The notes under the pieces are model-generated. The model ran no database searches. It was not told the origin of the DNA and was given only the letters and a program-made list of their open reading frames with translations. Shown piece after piece: positions 54,406 to 63,084 of a stretch of DNA of 64,000 bases. The stretch spans positions 1 through 64,000 of the forward strand of contig CAYYKD010000014.1 of the NCBI GenBank assembly GCA_964471825.1, in the 5' to 3' direction. The translations under genes and the position numbers were made by a program. The DNA is from CAYYKD01 sp964471825. GTDB lineage: Bacteria; Spirochaetota; GWE2-31-10; CAYYKD01. Each line of letters begins with the position of its first letter. The stretch's first letter is position 1.

Positions 54406-56145
54406 TTAAGCATAGAAAAGAATAATAAAGCTTGTTCCTTTTCCAATCGTACTTTCTACTTTAATCTCACCGTTATGGAGAAGAACTATATGTTTTACAA
54501 TTGAGAGACCAAGGCCGGTACCGCCGACACTTCTCGATCTTGATTTATCTACCACAAAGAACCTTTCAAATATCCGTGATAGATCCTTCTCCGGTATCCC
54601 GATACCGGAGTCCGTAATCTTAATTTTTAACCTTTTATTTTCATTAGATATATCAATACTGACTCCGCCATTATCTGTGTACTTTATGGCATTGTCTATT
54701 AGATTGATCATCATCTGTTCAAGTTTAAATGAATTTCCTTTAAAACTATATAGATCGGGAGCTATGTTTACATCGAGATATAGTTTTTTTTCGTTTATTC
54801 TATGAGAGAAAAGCGGTAAAATAGGTTCAATTATGTCTTTCATGTTAATTGTTTCAGATATATCAATATTTTTATTATCATCTAGTTGGGAGAGTACCAT
54901 TAGATCTTTTACGATATTGATAAGCCTGTTTGTATGTTTTAAGATAATTGTGAGATAGCTTTTTTTCTCATTATTCTCTTCATCTTCCAGGAGTGTTTCT
55001 GTGTAGCCCTTTACAGATGTTAATGGTGTCCCCAGTTCATGACTAACATTTGTTACAAATTCTTTTTTTAGTTTCTCGAAGTACTTGAAGTCTGATATAT
55101 CATAGAATATAAGTACATACTCCATCTTTGATGAAATATAGTTAATACTACAAATATATGTTCTGTCGGCAATCTCTAGCTCTATTGCTCTATTCTGTTC
55201 TGTGGAGCCTGCGTTTATCTGGTCAAGGAGCTCATTATTTCTGATCACTTCCCAGTAGTACTTATTTAGTATATTTTCATTACCAAATATTCTTGAAAAT
55301 CCGTCATTAACTCTGATTATTTTTTTATTTTTAGAAATGACCGCAATTCCATCTTTAATAGATGATATTATTGTTGCATTTGCCTCTTTTTCTGTGTTTA
55401 TCTCATGGATGTTCTGTTTTATCTCATTAAGCATTTTCTTAAAACTTCTTGATAATTCATGCACCTCAAAGCTGTCATCATCGATAAATTCTATGTTATA
55501 ATCACCCTCCGAAACCCTCTCAGAAATCGACGAAAAAAACAATATCTTTTTTTTGAATATAAAATATATAATTAAAATAGCTGAGATAGATAGAATTATG
55601 ATAATCGTAATTACTGCGAGGTATTTTAGTTTTAATTCAAATAGTAATCTATCAATATCATCTATGTACATACTTACCCTAAGTACATAGGCAACTCTTT
55701 GCTGATTATCTTTTAGGCCATATGCATAGTAGATCATATTCTTTTTTACAGTATTGCTATATCTGATTTGATAACTGTTTAGATTTTTTAGAGATCTTTC
55801 TATCTCAGGGCGAGAAAGATGATTGTCCATTAAATTGGGATTTTCATCTGTTTCAGCGATCACCAGACCGGTTTTATCAATAACCGTTATTCTGATATTA
55901 AAGTATCTGGATTTATCTGTTAAATAACTTTTTAAGTCTTCAAGATTATTGTTTGAAAGGTAATTATTGACAGAATCCTGCATCAGATAAGTCTTAGCAT
56001 CGAGATTTTTAACAATGGTCTTAATGCTTTCCTTTTTCAGATATCCAAAGAAGAATACAAAAACAAAGCTTATAAAAACTATCAACGAAAAAATATAGCC
56101 TATTAGAATTTTGATTATAAAAGATCTGTTTTTCAATCTATTCAT
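54406..56145 (-). CDS. phoR: Phosphate-type sensor histidine kinase PhoR
   Basis: This 579-residue kinase has two membrane helices (about 12-34 and 172-196) with a periplasmic domain of about 135 residues between, a HAMP region, a PAS domain (about 255-350), and a kinase core with the H-box FVTNVSHELGTPLTSVKGYT, N-box QMMINLIDNAIKY, and DSGIGI / GGTGLGLSIV. It overlaps phoB by 8 bp. Identification as PhoR rests on the domain order and on PhoB and PhoU nearby. Confidence 0.88.
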   Translation of the reverse strand: MNRLKNRSFIIKILIGYIFSLIVFISFVFVFFFGYLKKESIKTIVKNLDAKTYLMQDSVNNYLSNNNLEDLKSYLTDKSRYFNIRITVIDKTGLVIAETDENPNLMDNHLSRPEIERSLKNLNSYQIRYSNTVKKNMIYYAYGLKDNQQRVAYVLRVSMYIDDIDRLLFELKLKYLAVITIIIILSISAILIIYFIFKKKILFFSSISERVSEGDYNIEFIDDDSFEVHELSRSFKKMLNEIKQNIHEINTEKEANATIISSIKDGIAVISKNKKIIRVNDGFSRIFGNENILNKYYWEVIRNNELLDQINAGSTEQNRAIELEIADRTYICSINYISSKMEYVLIFYDISDFKYFEKLKKEFVTNVSHELGTPLTSVKGYTETLLEDEENNEKKSYLTIILKHTNRLINIVKDLMVLSQLDDNKNIDISETINMKDIIEPILPLFSHRINEKKLYLDVNIAPDLYSFKGNSFKLEQMMINLIDNAIKYTDNGGVSIDISNENKRLKIKITDSGIGIPEKDLSRIFERFFVVDKSRSRSVGGTGLGLSIVKHIVLLHNGEIKVESTIGKGTSFIILFYA

Positions 56146-56827
56146 CCATGTCTATCTTGTATCCGACACCCCGTACATTCTTGATGATCTTTGCTGCTTC
56201 ACCTAGTTTTTCACGAATGTGTTTAATATGCACATCTATAGTTCTGTCTATAACATATCTGTCATTGCCCCAGACAGCAAAGAGAAGTTTATCTCTTGAA
56301 AATGTCCAGCCTATCCTTTCTGCAAGTGCCTCCAGAATTTTAAACTCGGAAAGGGTTAATTCAATTCTGTTGTTATTTTTATCGTAAACCTCATGTCTGT
56401 CTCGATCAATCTTAAAATATCCTTCAACAGTGATAGTGTTGGATTCTTCAATATTAATTCCCCGTCTTAGCACTGCTTTAACTCGAGCTATCAACTCTCT
56501 CGGTGAGAATGGTTTTGTAACATAGTCATCAGCTCCAAGTTCAAGACCTAAGACTTTATCTGTTTCATCCTGTTTGGCTGTTAACATGATAACAGGTACA
56601 TTTTTAAGCCGTTTATCGTTTTTAACTGATTTGCAGATTTCAAGCCCATCAATATCAGGCAACATCAAGTCAAGGATTAATAATGCCGGGATTTCCTCTT
56701 TAAGTGCTCTAAAAAGTGAGTTGCCATCAAGAAATCCTTTTGCCTGATAGTTATTTTTTTTAAGATGAAGAAGGACAAGATTTAAAATGTCCTCTTCGTC
56801 ATCAACTATATATATAAGTTTATTCAT
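56138..56827 (-). CDS. phoB: OmpR-type response regulator PhoB
   Basis: This 229-residue protein has a REC domain (phosphoacceptor Asp in LLILDLMLPDIDGLE; Lys in VTKPFSPREL) and a winged-helix DNA-binding domain (about 125-225, LTLSEFKILEALAERIGWTF ... RTIDVHIKHIREKLG). It is the likely partner of PhoR and the likely reader of the TTAACA repeats. A Pho-box-like motif lies about 50 bp upstream, suggesting autoregulation. Confidence 0.92.
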   Translation of the reverse strand: MNKLIYIVDDEEDILNLVLLHLKKNNYQAKGFLDGNSLFRALKEEIPALLILDLMLPDIDGLEICKSVKNDKRLKNVPVIMLTAKQDETDKVLGLELGADDYVTKPFSPRELIARVKAVLRRGINIEESNTITVEGYFKIDRDRHEVYDKNNNRIELTLSEFKILEALAERIGWTFSRDKLLFAVWGNDRYVIDRTIDVHIKHIREKLGEAAKIIKNVRGVGYKIDMDE

Positions 56828-56873
56828 ACTTTGTATAATACTAAAAGTTTTTTAATTAATCATTACTTATTTG

Positions 56874-56890
56874 TTAATTTTCAGTTAATA
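56874..56890 (-). promoter_or_regulatory. Pho-box-like repeat upstream of phoB
   Basis: On the minus strand TTAACT-N5-TTAACA, period 11 bp, lies 47-63 bp before the phoB start. Confidence 0.65.
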
Positions 56891-56908
56891 CAGCATCTTT
56901 TAAGAGTT

Positions 56909-57280
56909 CTAAGGTTTTATAATCTCGACTATATCAGGTGTGAGGGCTTTCAAAGCACCTATGCTACCGGATTGCCACAGATGTTGTGTTGACATTACAA
57001 ATTTAAATTTGTATTTTTGATTTTCCGGTAAGGCTTCAATTTTTACTGCCCAGGTTACTAACTCTCTAAATGCAGTTGAGTTCATAAAAACAAGATTAGT
57101 CAAATCAATTGTAACCGATTTCATATTTAGCTTTAATAATTCACTGTGAGCTTCTTCAAAGAAAGGTTTTAAATTTTTACCTGAGTCTACTTTATCGAGG
57201 GTACCGGAAATCATTATTATATCATCCTTTGCCGATAGACGAAGTTCACCATCAGAGTAGTTTGTTAATTTTAGTGCCAT
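56909..57280 (-). CDS. STAS-like (anti-anti-sigma type) protein
   Basis: This 123-residue protein has the STAS-type core VTIDLTNLVFMNSTAFRELV, where the Ser/Thr stretch (NSTAF) sits at the usual phosphorylation site. STAS proteins switch partner kinases and are reset by PP2C phosphatases. A PP2C phosphatase gene is divergently placed next door (57513), suggesting a partner-switching pair. I chose the ATG at 57280 with GGAGG 7 bases upstream; the frame extends further. A degenerate 11-bp-period repeat (TTAAAC-N5-CTAACA, 57322-57338 minus) precedes it. Confidence 0.72.
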   Translation of the reverse strand: MALKLTNYSDGELRLSAKDDIIMISGTLDKVDSGKNLKPFFEEAHSELLKLNMKSVTIDLTNLVFMNSTAFRELVTWAVKIEALPENQKYKFKFVMSTQHLWQSGSIGALKALTPDIVEIIKP

Positions 57281-57424
57281 TATAGTCCTCCATTTCATTG
57301 ATGAGGGTTCTAACACTAGATTGTTAGGTTCTGTTTAATAATCAATTAATCATTCATTTTTTTTTAGAAGTATCATTTTTCGAATTTCTATTTATTTGCA
57401 TGATATCTTATGTTTAATAATAGT

Positions 57425-57441
57425 TTAACTTAGATTTAACA
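57425..57441 (+). promoter_or_regulatory. Pho-box-like repeat upstream of the CBS-SpoIIE gene
   Basis: TTAACT-N5-TTAACA, period 11 bp, lies 72 bp before the phosphatase start. Confidence 0.6.
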
Positions 57442-57512
57442 AAATTGATATATAGAACATTTACAGAGAAGCAGTGAAAATGAAAATATCAAATATAATG
57501 TGAGGAATAATA

Positions 57513-58739
57513 ATGAAAAATTCAATAGATTTAATTAAGGCTGATCTTCCAAGTGGAAAGAAAGATGAATTAGAGTTTAGTTTTATAACTTTCAAAAAAT
57601 CTAATGCAAATCTTAATGCCGGTGATACAATAGTGCAGATCGCTTCTAGTTTTTACTTTGTAACCGAAAATGATATGATACTTGATGTCGCTAGTGACTT
57701 TGAGTTGGACAAATCAATTTTTGCTGTAGGGGTTATAGATAGTGATGAAAATCCGATTGGAGTTATATCTAGACGGGATCTATTTGACAGACTGGGTAAG
57801 AACTTTGGACGGGATCTTTATAAAAACAAGAAAGCGGTTAAATTTATGACTCCAGTAAAAGCAATAAATTACATTGAAAATATCTATAGTGTCGCTGAGG
57901 ATCTAGGCGATTCTCTATATCATCAAAAAGTCGACTATCATATACTCTCAACAAATGAAAATAAGTTTGCTGGGGTCGTATCAACCAGAGACATATTGTT
58001 TTTTCTATCTGAGATGACTCAGGCGGATATAAAACTTGCAACAAAACTACAAGGAAATATAGTAAAACCAAGTCAAACTGAAGAATCAAAGAATGTTAAG
58101 ATCATTGGTACTTCAAGGATGGCAAAGGGTGTAGGTGGGGATTTCTATGCAATTAAACGGGTTGATGATTACAGATGGCTCTTTATGGTCTGTGATGTTA
58201 CAGGTAAAGGGGTCTCTGCTTCTCTTGTTTCAGCTATTGTCGGCGGGATGTTTAATATGTTTGATAAACACCAATCCTTAAAGAAGTATATATCAAAGTT
58301 AAATAATTATATTCAGGAAACATTCATGATAGAAAAATATTTGACCGGTATGTTTCTTGATTTTGATGAGAAGTCCGGATTGTTGAAATTCTATGATATG
58401 GGGCACTCATTAATAAACATCTTTAGAAATGGCAAATGTTACAATCTAAATCAAAAGAAATCAGCTCCTGTCGGCATAAAAAAAGACATAGGTATAAACC
58501 CAAACTCGGTGTATCTAAAGAAGGGTGACAGGCTTCTGGTTTACTCTGATGGTGTAAGTGATCAGAGAAATACTCAAGGGGAATTCTTGGGGGATGCGTA
58601 TATAAAAAAGATCATACTTAATCACTATAAAGAGGAGTTAAATGAGATAAAAGAAAGAATATTTACTCATCTGGATCTATATAGGGGCAATTTACCTCAA
58701 TCTGACGATATCACTTTTATAATTATGGATTATTTTTAA
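57513..58739 (+). CDS. CBS-domain SpoIIE/PP2C-type serine phosphatase
   Basis: This 408-residue protein has a pair of CBS domains (about 40-170, VGVIDSDENPIGVISRRDLF; KFAGVVSTRDILFFLSEM) and a SpoIIE/RsbU PP2C domain (about 195-408) with GVGGDFYAIK, MVCDVTGKGVSASLVSAIVG and the late DRLLVYSDGVSDQRN and SDDITFIIMDY. The metal-binding Asp residues are present. It probably dephosphorylates a STAS protein such as the divergently encoded neighbour. CBS domains often sense adenine nucleotides. GTGAGG lies before the ATG. Confidence 0.9.
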   Translation: MKNSIDLIKADLPSGKKDELEFSFITFKKSNANLNAGDTIVQIASSFYFVTENDMILDVASDFELDKSIFAVGVIDSDENPIGVISRRDLFDRLGKNFGRDLYKNKKAVKFMTPVKAINYIENIYSVAEDLGDSLYHQKVDYHILSTNENKFAGVVSTRDILFFLSEMTQADIKLATKLQGNIVKPSQTEESKNVKIIGTSRMAKGVGGDFYAIKRVDDYRWLFMVCDVTGKGVSASLVSAIVGGMFNMFDKHQSLKKYISKLNNYIQETFMIEKYLTGMFLDFDEKSGLLKFYDMGHSLINIFRNGKCYNLNQKKSAPVGIKKDIGINPNSVYLKKGDRLLVYSDGVSDQRNTQGEFLGDAYIKKIILNHYKEELNEIKERIFTHLDLYRGNLPQSDDITFIIMDYF

Positions 58740-58752
58740 ATCTTGATTAAAA

Positions 58753-58781
58753 AAGTCACTATTTAAAATAGTCACTATTAA
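58753..58781 (-). terminator. Weak hairpin terminator
   Basis: On the minus strand ACTATT-TTA-AATAGT followed by GACTTTTTT; it would end the ccdA-type operon. The direct repeat AGTCACTATT occurs twice here. Confidence 0.4.
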
Positions 58782-58788
58782 GATGTTC

Positions 58789-59484
58789 TTAAAAAAACAG
58801 ATAAATACCTACAATTATTATAATCACACCGCATATCTTCTTAATAATTGCTGCAATGTTGGTTTTTTCGTTTATCTTTGAGAGTTTTTCGACTTGCTCT
58901 GTAAATGTACCTGCAAAAATAATCAGTACACAATGACCTATTGCGTATGAGATGATAAGTAAAATCGAAAATATGAGATTGGTTTTTGCAGAGCTTAAAA
59001 CAACTCCGAGAACAGGTGCCATAAATCCAAATGTACATGGACCGAGAGCAACGCCGTATAACAGCCCAAGTAAAAATGCACTAAGGAAACCTTTACTTTT
59101 AACAATAGGTTGACTATTACTCAGGAAGTTCATTGATGGAATGACACCCAGGAAGTTTAATCCTACAAGGATAAATATTACAGCTACGATATAGACCGGT
59201 ATTTTACCGATATTTCCAAGCATCATACCGGCTAACCCGGTTATCACACCGATCACGGCTATCATAACCAGCAGCCCCACAGAGTAAACAGTTGACATTA
59301 AAAATGCCCTCTTGACCGGCATTTTACCCTGTCCCCCGATAAATGCTATGAGTAAAGGGATGCTGGATAAATGGCATGGGCTTAAAAGTACGCTTAATAA
59401 TCCCCATACAAATGAAACTGAGATTGCAATTATTGGATTTGAGTAGAGAGCTGATGAAAGAAACTCAAATATTTTAACAAGCAT
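58789..59484 (-). CDS. CcdA/DsbD-type transmembrane electron transfer protein
   Basis: This 231-residue protein has six hydrophobic segments and the paired Cys-Pro motifs LLSPCHLSSIP and LGPCTFGF. CcdA-like proteins carry reducing power from cytosolic thioredoxin across the membrane to extracytoplasmic thioredoxins. Its start overlaps the stop of the thioredoxin-like lipoprotein, its likely partner. It is the last gene of the ArsR-led operon. Confidence 0.88.
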   Translation of the reverse strand: MLVKIFEFLSSALYSNPIIAISVSFVWGLLSVLLSPCHLSSIPLLIAFIGGQGKMPVKRAFLMSTVYSVGLLVMIAVIGVITGLAGMMLGNIGKIPVYIVAVIFILVGLNFLGVIPSMNFLSNSQPIVKSKGFLSAFLLGLLYGVALGPCTFGFMAPVLGVVLSSAKTNLIFSILLIISYAIGHCVLIIFAGTFTEQVEKLSKINEKTNIAAIIKKICGVIIIIVGIYLFF

Positions 59485-59939
59485 TATCTGACCCCTTTCA
59501 TTTGGAGGATCTTTGCAAGCTCATCGTACGAAAAAAATCCTTCATGTCTGAAGTATTCTATTCCATCTCCATCAAGGAAAACTTGAGTCGGTATAACTCT
59601 GATTTTATACTTTTGGGCCATTGGTGCATCTTGTGGAGTCCAGACATCATAGAACACAACATCAACCTGTGCAGGGAAGTTTTCTTTGACCTTATCCATA
59701 ACAGGGGTCATCATCCTGCAAGGTGCACAATTTACAGAGCCAAGCTCGATGAATGTAACTTTTAAGGCTGTTTTGTCTGAATCAGTTTTAGTTTCTACTG
59801 TACCAACAGTATCTGAACTGACCATGCCTTTATTAACGATACTGTTTGTTAACACTTCATTCTTATCTTTTTTTGTGCAGCTGCCAAGTGTCAGCATCAA
59901 CATAACTGTTAATGAAATTATAATCCTTTTTTTTATCAT
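59484..59939 (-). CDS. Thioredoxin-like lipoprotein
   Basis: This 151-residue protein has a signal peptide with lipobox LTLGSC, then a short linker and a thioredoxin domain (about 50-150) with the redox motif CAPCRMMTPVMDKV and the cis-Pro in IRVIPTQVFLDGDG. It acts outside the cytoplasm and is probably kept reduced by the CcdA-type protein encoded directly after it. Confidence 0.9.
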   Translation of the reverse strand: MIKKRIIISLTVMLMLTLGSCTKKDKNEVLTNSIVNKGMVSSDTVGTVETKTDSDKTALKVTFIELGSVNCAPCRMMTPVMDKVKENFPAQVDVVFYDVWTPQDAPMAQKYKIRVIPTQVFLDGDGIEYFRHEGFFSYDELAKILQMKGVR

Positions 59940-59952
59940 CTGTATTTCCTAT

Positions 59953-60193
59953 TTAAACTAAAAATTTCTTTATCTCATCGGGTGACAATACTTTACCGGC
60001 TGCCTTAACGAGATCGTCGATAACTAATGCAGGGGTTACCATCACACCAAAGTCCATTATTTTATTTAAATCTGTGACCTTTTCAACTGTTGCTGATGAG
60101 CCGGCAAGCTCAACTGCCTTTTTTGCGTTTTCTTCCAGTGTCTTACACTTAGGACACCCTNNNNNNNNNNGTCCCCAAGATCTTAATAACCAT
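59953..60193 (-). CDS. Small thioredoxin-like protein (TM0996/MTH895 family), with a 10-N run
   Basis: If the N-run at 60161-60170 is removed the frame is unbroken from the ATG at 60193 and reads MVIKILGTGCPKCKTLEENA and onward to 59953 (about 76 residues). The CPKC redox pair and KIMDFGVMVTPALVIDDLVK are typical of the redox-active disulfide proteins found beside DUF318 permeases. GGAGG precedes the ATG. The protein probably passes electrons to the permease or an arsenic system; the pairing is known from genome context, not proven here. Confidence 0.8.
60161..60170. other. Assembly gap (10 N), apparently spurious
   Basis: Deleting the 10 N joins ILG-T-GCPKCK in frame, so no bases seem to be missing. 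Confidence 0.7.
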
Positions 60194-60216
60194 AAAAATA
60201 CCTCCATAAATAAAAA

Positions 60217-61387
60217 CTAAGAATTAAAAAAACTTCCAAAGATCATTCCGGTAAAAGTCGCCATAACAACAACAAGCGTTACATATACAAGTGTTTTTTT
60301 TGTTCCAATCATACTCCTGATTGCAAGCATACTCGGTAATGATAACGCGGGTACTGCCAGCAATAAAGAAAGTGCCGGCCCTTTACCCATACCCGCCCCG
60401 ACAAGCCCCTGTAGAATCGGCACCTCGGTAAGAGTCGCAAAGTACATAAATGCACCTGCAATTGAAGCAAAAAAGTTTGACCATAGACTATTACCGCCAA
60501 CAAGTTTTGCAACCCATTCTGAAGGGATAATCCCCTCATGCCCCGGTCTTCCTAGTAAGAAACCCGCAACAAGCACACCGCCAAACAACAAAGGCATAAT
60601 CTGTAACGCAAACTCATAGCTTGAGCCGACCCACGACTTTAGCTCATCCTTTTTAAACCATAAAACTATTGAGACTACAAGCAGTAATAAGAAGCCGCCT
60701 GTTATGTAGTACTTTAAAGTGTATATTGCATTCCAGATTGGCATTGACTGATCTTTTCCCCAGTTGACAAATACCAGAATCCCAATCATTGCAAATATAT
60801 AGAGTCCTGTCTGCCATAGTTTTCTGCCAGATCCGTCCTCCGGTGGTAGCATCATTTCAAGCTCTTTGTTTCTCTCTTTTTCCTCTTTTAAGAATATAAA
60901 GTGCATAATAAGGCCTATTACTATAGAAAAAACAACTGCACCCAATGCTCTTGCAATGCCTAGTTCAACACCGAGTACCCTCGCTGTCATTATTATTGCA
61001 AGTACATTAATAGCCGGCCCGGAGTATAGAAATGCTATAGCCGGTCCGAGTCCCGCACCTCTTTTATAGATCCCACCAAATAATGGCAGAACTGTACATG
61101 AACATACAGCGAGGATCGCACCCGATACAGATGCTACACTGTATGCTACAACTTTATTTGCCTTTGCACCGAGATATTTTAACACTGCACCCTGACTTAT
61201 AAAGTTACCGATCGCCCCTGCTATAAAAAATGCCGGAACAAGACAGAGTAACATGATCTCTTGCATATTCCTGCATCATAAAGAAGGACTCCATGATCGC
61301 ATTCTTAATAATCGGGAGGTCAAAGGGGATGAAGAAGAACCCTACAAATACACCGACAATAATTGTAAATTTTTTCCAGTCTTTCAT
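60217..61387 (-). pseudogene. DUF318/ArsP-like permease with a frameshift
   Basis: The ATG at 61387 (GGAG upstream) starts MKDWKKFTIIVGVFVGFFFI ... KNAIMESFFMMQEYAR. At about 61255-61260 the frame shifts by one base and continues in another frame as EIMLLCLVPAFFIAGAIGNF to 60217. Inserting one base gives a normal permease of about 389 residues with eight or more membrane segments and the conserved SGAILAVCSCTVLPLFGGIY and YSGPAINVLAI. Such permeases export organoarsenicals or other small toxicants. A downstream ATG at 61266 could also be used, but it omits the first membrane helix. The shift is either a sequencing error or recent decay. Confidence 0.75.
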
Positions 61388-61431
61388 AAAAACTCCATAT
61401 AAATTTGAACCCATATTATCAATGCAAAAAA

Positions 61432-61439
61432 ATGCATAT
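61432..61439. promoter_or_regulatory. Possible ArsR operator half-site before the permease
   Basis: ATGCATAT recurs here, 45 bp before the permease start, and matches the core of the palindrome in front of the arsR-type gene. Confidence 0.35.
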
Positions 61440-61456
61440 GTTTAATCCAAAAAAAA

Positions 61457-61897
61457 TCACTTACACCTTAGGCACGCTTTTGTATCTCTTTGTAGCCTAT
61501 CAACAATTATTCTACCTTCAACCCTTAAATTTAAAATCAAATTTAGATTTATTAAATCAGAGTTAAGTTGATCATTATTATTTTCATTAGAGACATCATC
61601 ATTAGCATTAGAGAATTCATCATTAGAGAATTCAGATGAGGAGATGTAATTAAAAAGTTGTAGATTTGAAATATTGTTCGCAATTTTATACATGACAAAT
61701 TTTCCATCCCGCCTTTCATCTATAAGTCCGGTATTCTTTAAAATCTTTAGGGATTTGGATATGTTGTATTGCGGTTTATTGATTATCCTCTCGATCTCAC
61801 AAACACAAAGCTCCATGCCTGATTTTATTAATAATCTAACTATCCTAAATCGGGTCTCTTCACCTAAGGCCTTAAATTTATTTATCTCTTTTATCAT
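61457..61897 (-). CDS. ArsR/SmtB-family metalloregulator
   Basis: This 146-residue winged-helix repressor begins MIKEINKFKALGEETRFRIV and has the metal-sensing ELCVCEIERIINKPQYNISK, in which the Cys-x-Cys corresponds to the ELCVCDL arsenic/antimony-binding site. A second Cys pair sits at the very end (CLRCK). An Asn-rich linker (about 100-125) joins them. I chose the ATG at 61897. It is the first gene of an operon with a permease, two thioredoxin-like proteins and a CcdA-type protein, and probably represses it until As(III) or a similar thiophilic ion is present. Confidence 0.88.
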   Translation of the reverse strand: MIKEINKFKALGEETRFRIVRLLIKSGMELCVCEIERIINKPQYNISKSLKILKNTGLIDERRDGKFVMYKIANNISNLQLFNYISSSEFSNDEFSNANDDVSNENNNDQLNSDLINLNLILNLRVEGRIIVDRLQRDTKACLRCK

Positions 61898-61907
61898 ATA
61901 TGCAATT

Positions 61908-61917
61908 ATATGCATAT
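61908..61917. promoter_or_regulatory. Candidate ArsR operator
   Basis: The perfect 10-bp palindrome ATATGCATAT lies 11 bp before the regulator start, with a further TGCATATA-like half-site next to it. ArsR proteins bind such AT-rich palindromes overlapping their promoters. Confidence 0.5.
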
Positions 61918-61980
61918 ATTGTTGATATGTCAAGTAATTAATAATATTGAAAATATTGAGGTACACCGAAAAAAAAATAA

Positions 61981-62060
61981 CTTCAGTCTTTTCATCGCTT
62001 CATTTAGCTTTTTTTAAGGTGGCGATACATTGCTTGATTTGTACCTTGTTTTCTAAAAAA
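61981..62060. mobile_element. Diverged fragment of the long miniature element
   Basis: CTTCAGTCTTTTCATCGCTT, a hairpin closing at GGCGAT (near 62020), ACATTGCTTGATTT and then CCTTGTTTTCTAAAAAA follow the same order as in the element at 6106-6365 (CTTCTGTTTTTCATCGCT ... TAGCGATACACGTGCTTGAT ... CCTTGTTTTCCAAAAAAAT), with the middle deleted. It has no recognisable ends. Confidence 0.6.
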
Positions 62061-62067
62061 GTTAGAA

Positions 62068-63084
62068 TTAATGGAGTTCAAACATCTTTTTTAAAAAGTT
62101 GGTGTTTTTTCTCCAGTTGTGGTGTACTTTTACATTTAAAAATAGGTTTACTTGTTTCTCAAATATTTCAATAAGTTCTTTTCTTGATACCTCGCCAATC
62201 TGTTTGATCATCGAGGCCGATTTTCCTATCACCATACCTTTTTGGCTCTCTTTTTCAACGCATATTGAAGCATAGACTTTGATTGATTTATTGTTAACTG
62301 TTAGTTTTTCAATCTCAACATAGCATGAGTGGGGGATCTCATCATTCATCAGTATAAAGAGTTTTTCTCTAACACATTCCTTAATTCTAAACGGGATATC
62401 TTGATCAGTAACAAAGTCCTCCGGGTAGTATAGTGGGCCTATCGGGAGTCTTGTTTTTATAAATCGTATCAGATTATCAATGTTTTTGTCATTCAGGGCA
62501 GATGTATTGATGGAATACATAGGTTTAAGACGACTATTTACATCTGATACAAATTTGTTATAGGCATCATCTGTCAGATCTGATTTATTGAAGACAATAA
62601 TTGTCTTTGATTCAAACGGCTTGACTTTGCTAATTATATCTTCCTCTTCCTCGCCAAGCTCCCTTGATGGATCTGTAATATATAGAATAATGTCACCATC
62701 ATTTAGTGTATTTGCAGCTAGATTTGATAAACCTCTATTAAGATCGGAATTAAAGTGATGATAACCCGGTGTATCTACAAAGATGATTTGAGCGTCATCA
62801 TCTGTATATATTGCCTTAATTAGAAATCTTGTTGTTTGTGGAGCCTTTGATACTATCGATACTTTATTTCCGCATGCACAATTTACAAGGGTTGATTTGC
62901 CTGATGATGGTCTTCCGATCAGAACTACAGTTCCAGACCGGAAAGTTTTGTTCTGTAGGTTATCAGTCATAGAATTATTGCCTACACATTCATTATTTAT
63001 TAAATTATTATCTATAGAATCATTGGTAATAGAAGTGTTTATTTTTATTACAGAATCATTAGTTACAGAATCATTAGTTATCAA
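62068..63084 (-). CDS. era: GTPase Era with a repetitive N-terminal extension
   Basis: This 338-residue GTPase acts in 16S rRNA maturation and 30S assembly. G1 is GRPSSGKST, G3 is DTPGYH, G4 is NKSD, and a C-terminal KH domain has VIGKSASMIKQIGEVSRKEL. Before the GTPase domain lies an unusual Asn/Ser/Thr-rich extension of about 48 residues (MITNDSVTNDSVIKINTSIT ...) with repeats of NDSV/NDSI. The TTG at 63084 follows AGAGGT and overlaps the stop of the HD-GYP gene. An internal ATG at MTDNLQNKTF would give a normal-length Era, so the extension may not be translated. Confidence 0.9.
   Translation of the reverse strand: MITNDSVTNDSVIKINTSITNDSIDNNLINNECVGNNSMTDNLQNKTFRSGTVVLIGRPSSGKSTLVNCACGNKVSIVSKAPQTTRFLIKAIYTDDDAQIIFVDTPGYHHFNSDLNRGLSNLAANTLNDGDIILYITDPSRELGEEEEDIISKVKPFESKTIIVFNKSDLTDDAYNKFVSDVNSRLKPMYSINTSALNDKNIDNLIRFIKTRLPIGPLYYPEDFVTDQDIPFRIKECVREKLFILMNDEIPHSCYVEIEKLTVNNKSIKVYASICVEKESQKGMVIGKSASMIKQIGEVSRKELIEIFEKQVNLFLNVKVHHNWRKNTNFLKKMFELH
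62995..63081. repeat. 15-bp repeats encoding the Era N-terminal extension
   Basis: On the minus strand ACTAATGATTCTGTA occurs twice in tandem, followed by diverged copies (ACCAATGATTCTATA and relatives). The array keeps the reading frame since the unit is a multiple of three. Confidence 0.75.

Noticed and set aside
61205..61414. A separate 69-residue membrane protein upstream of the permease
   Set aside because: Its first 45 residues complete the N-terminus that the permease lacks, so it is better read as the front part of a frameshifted gene.
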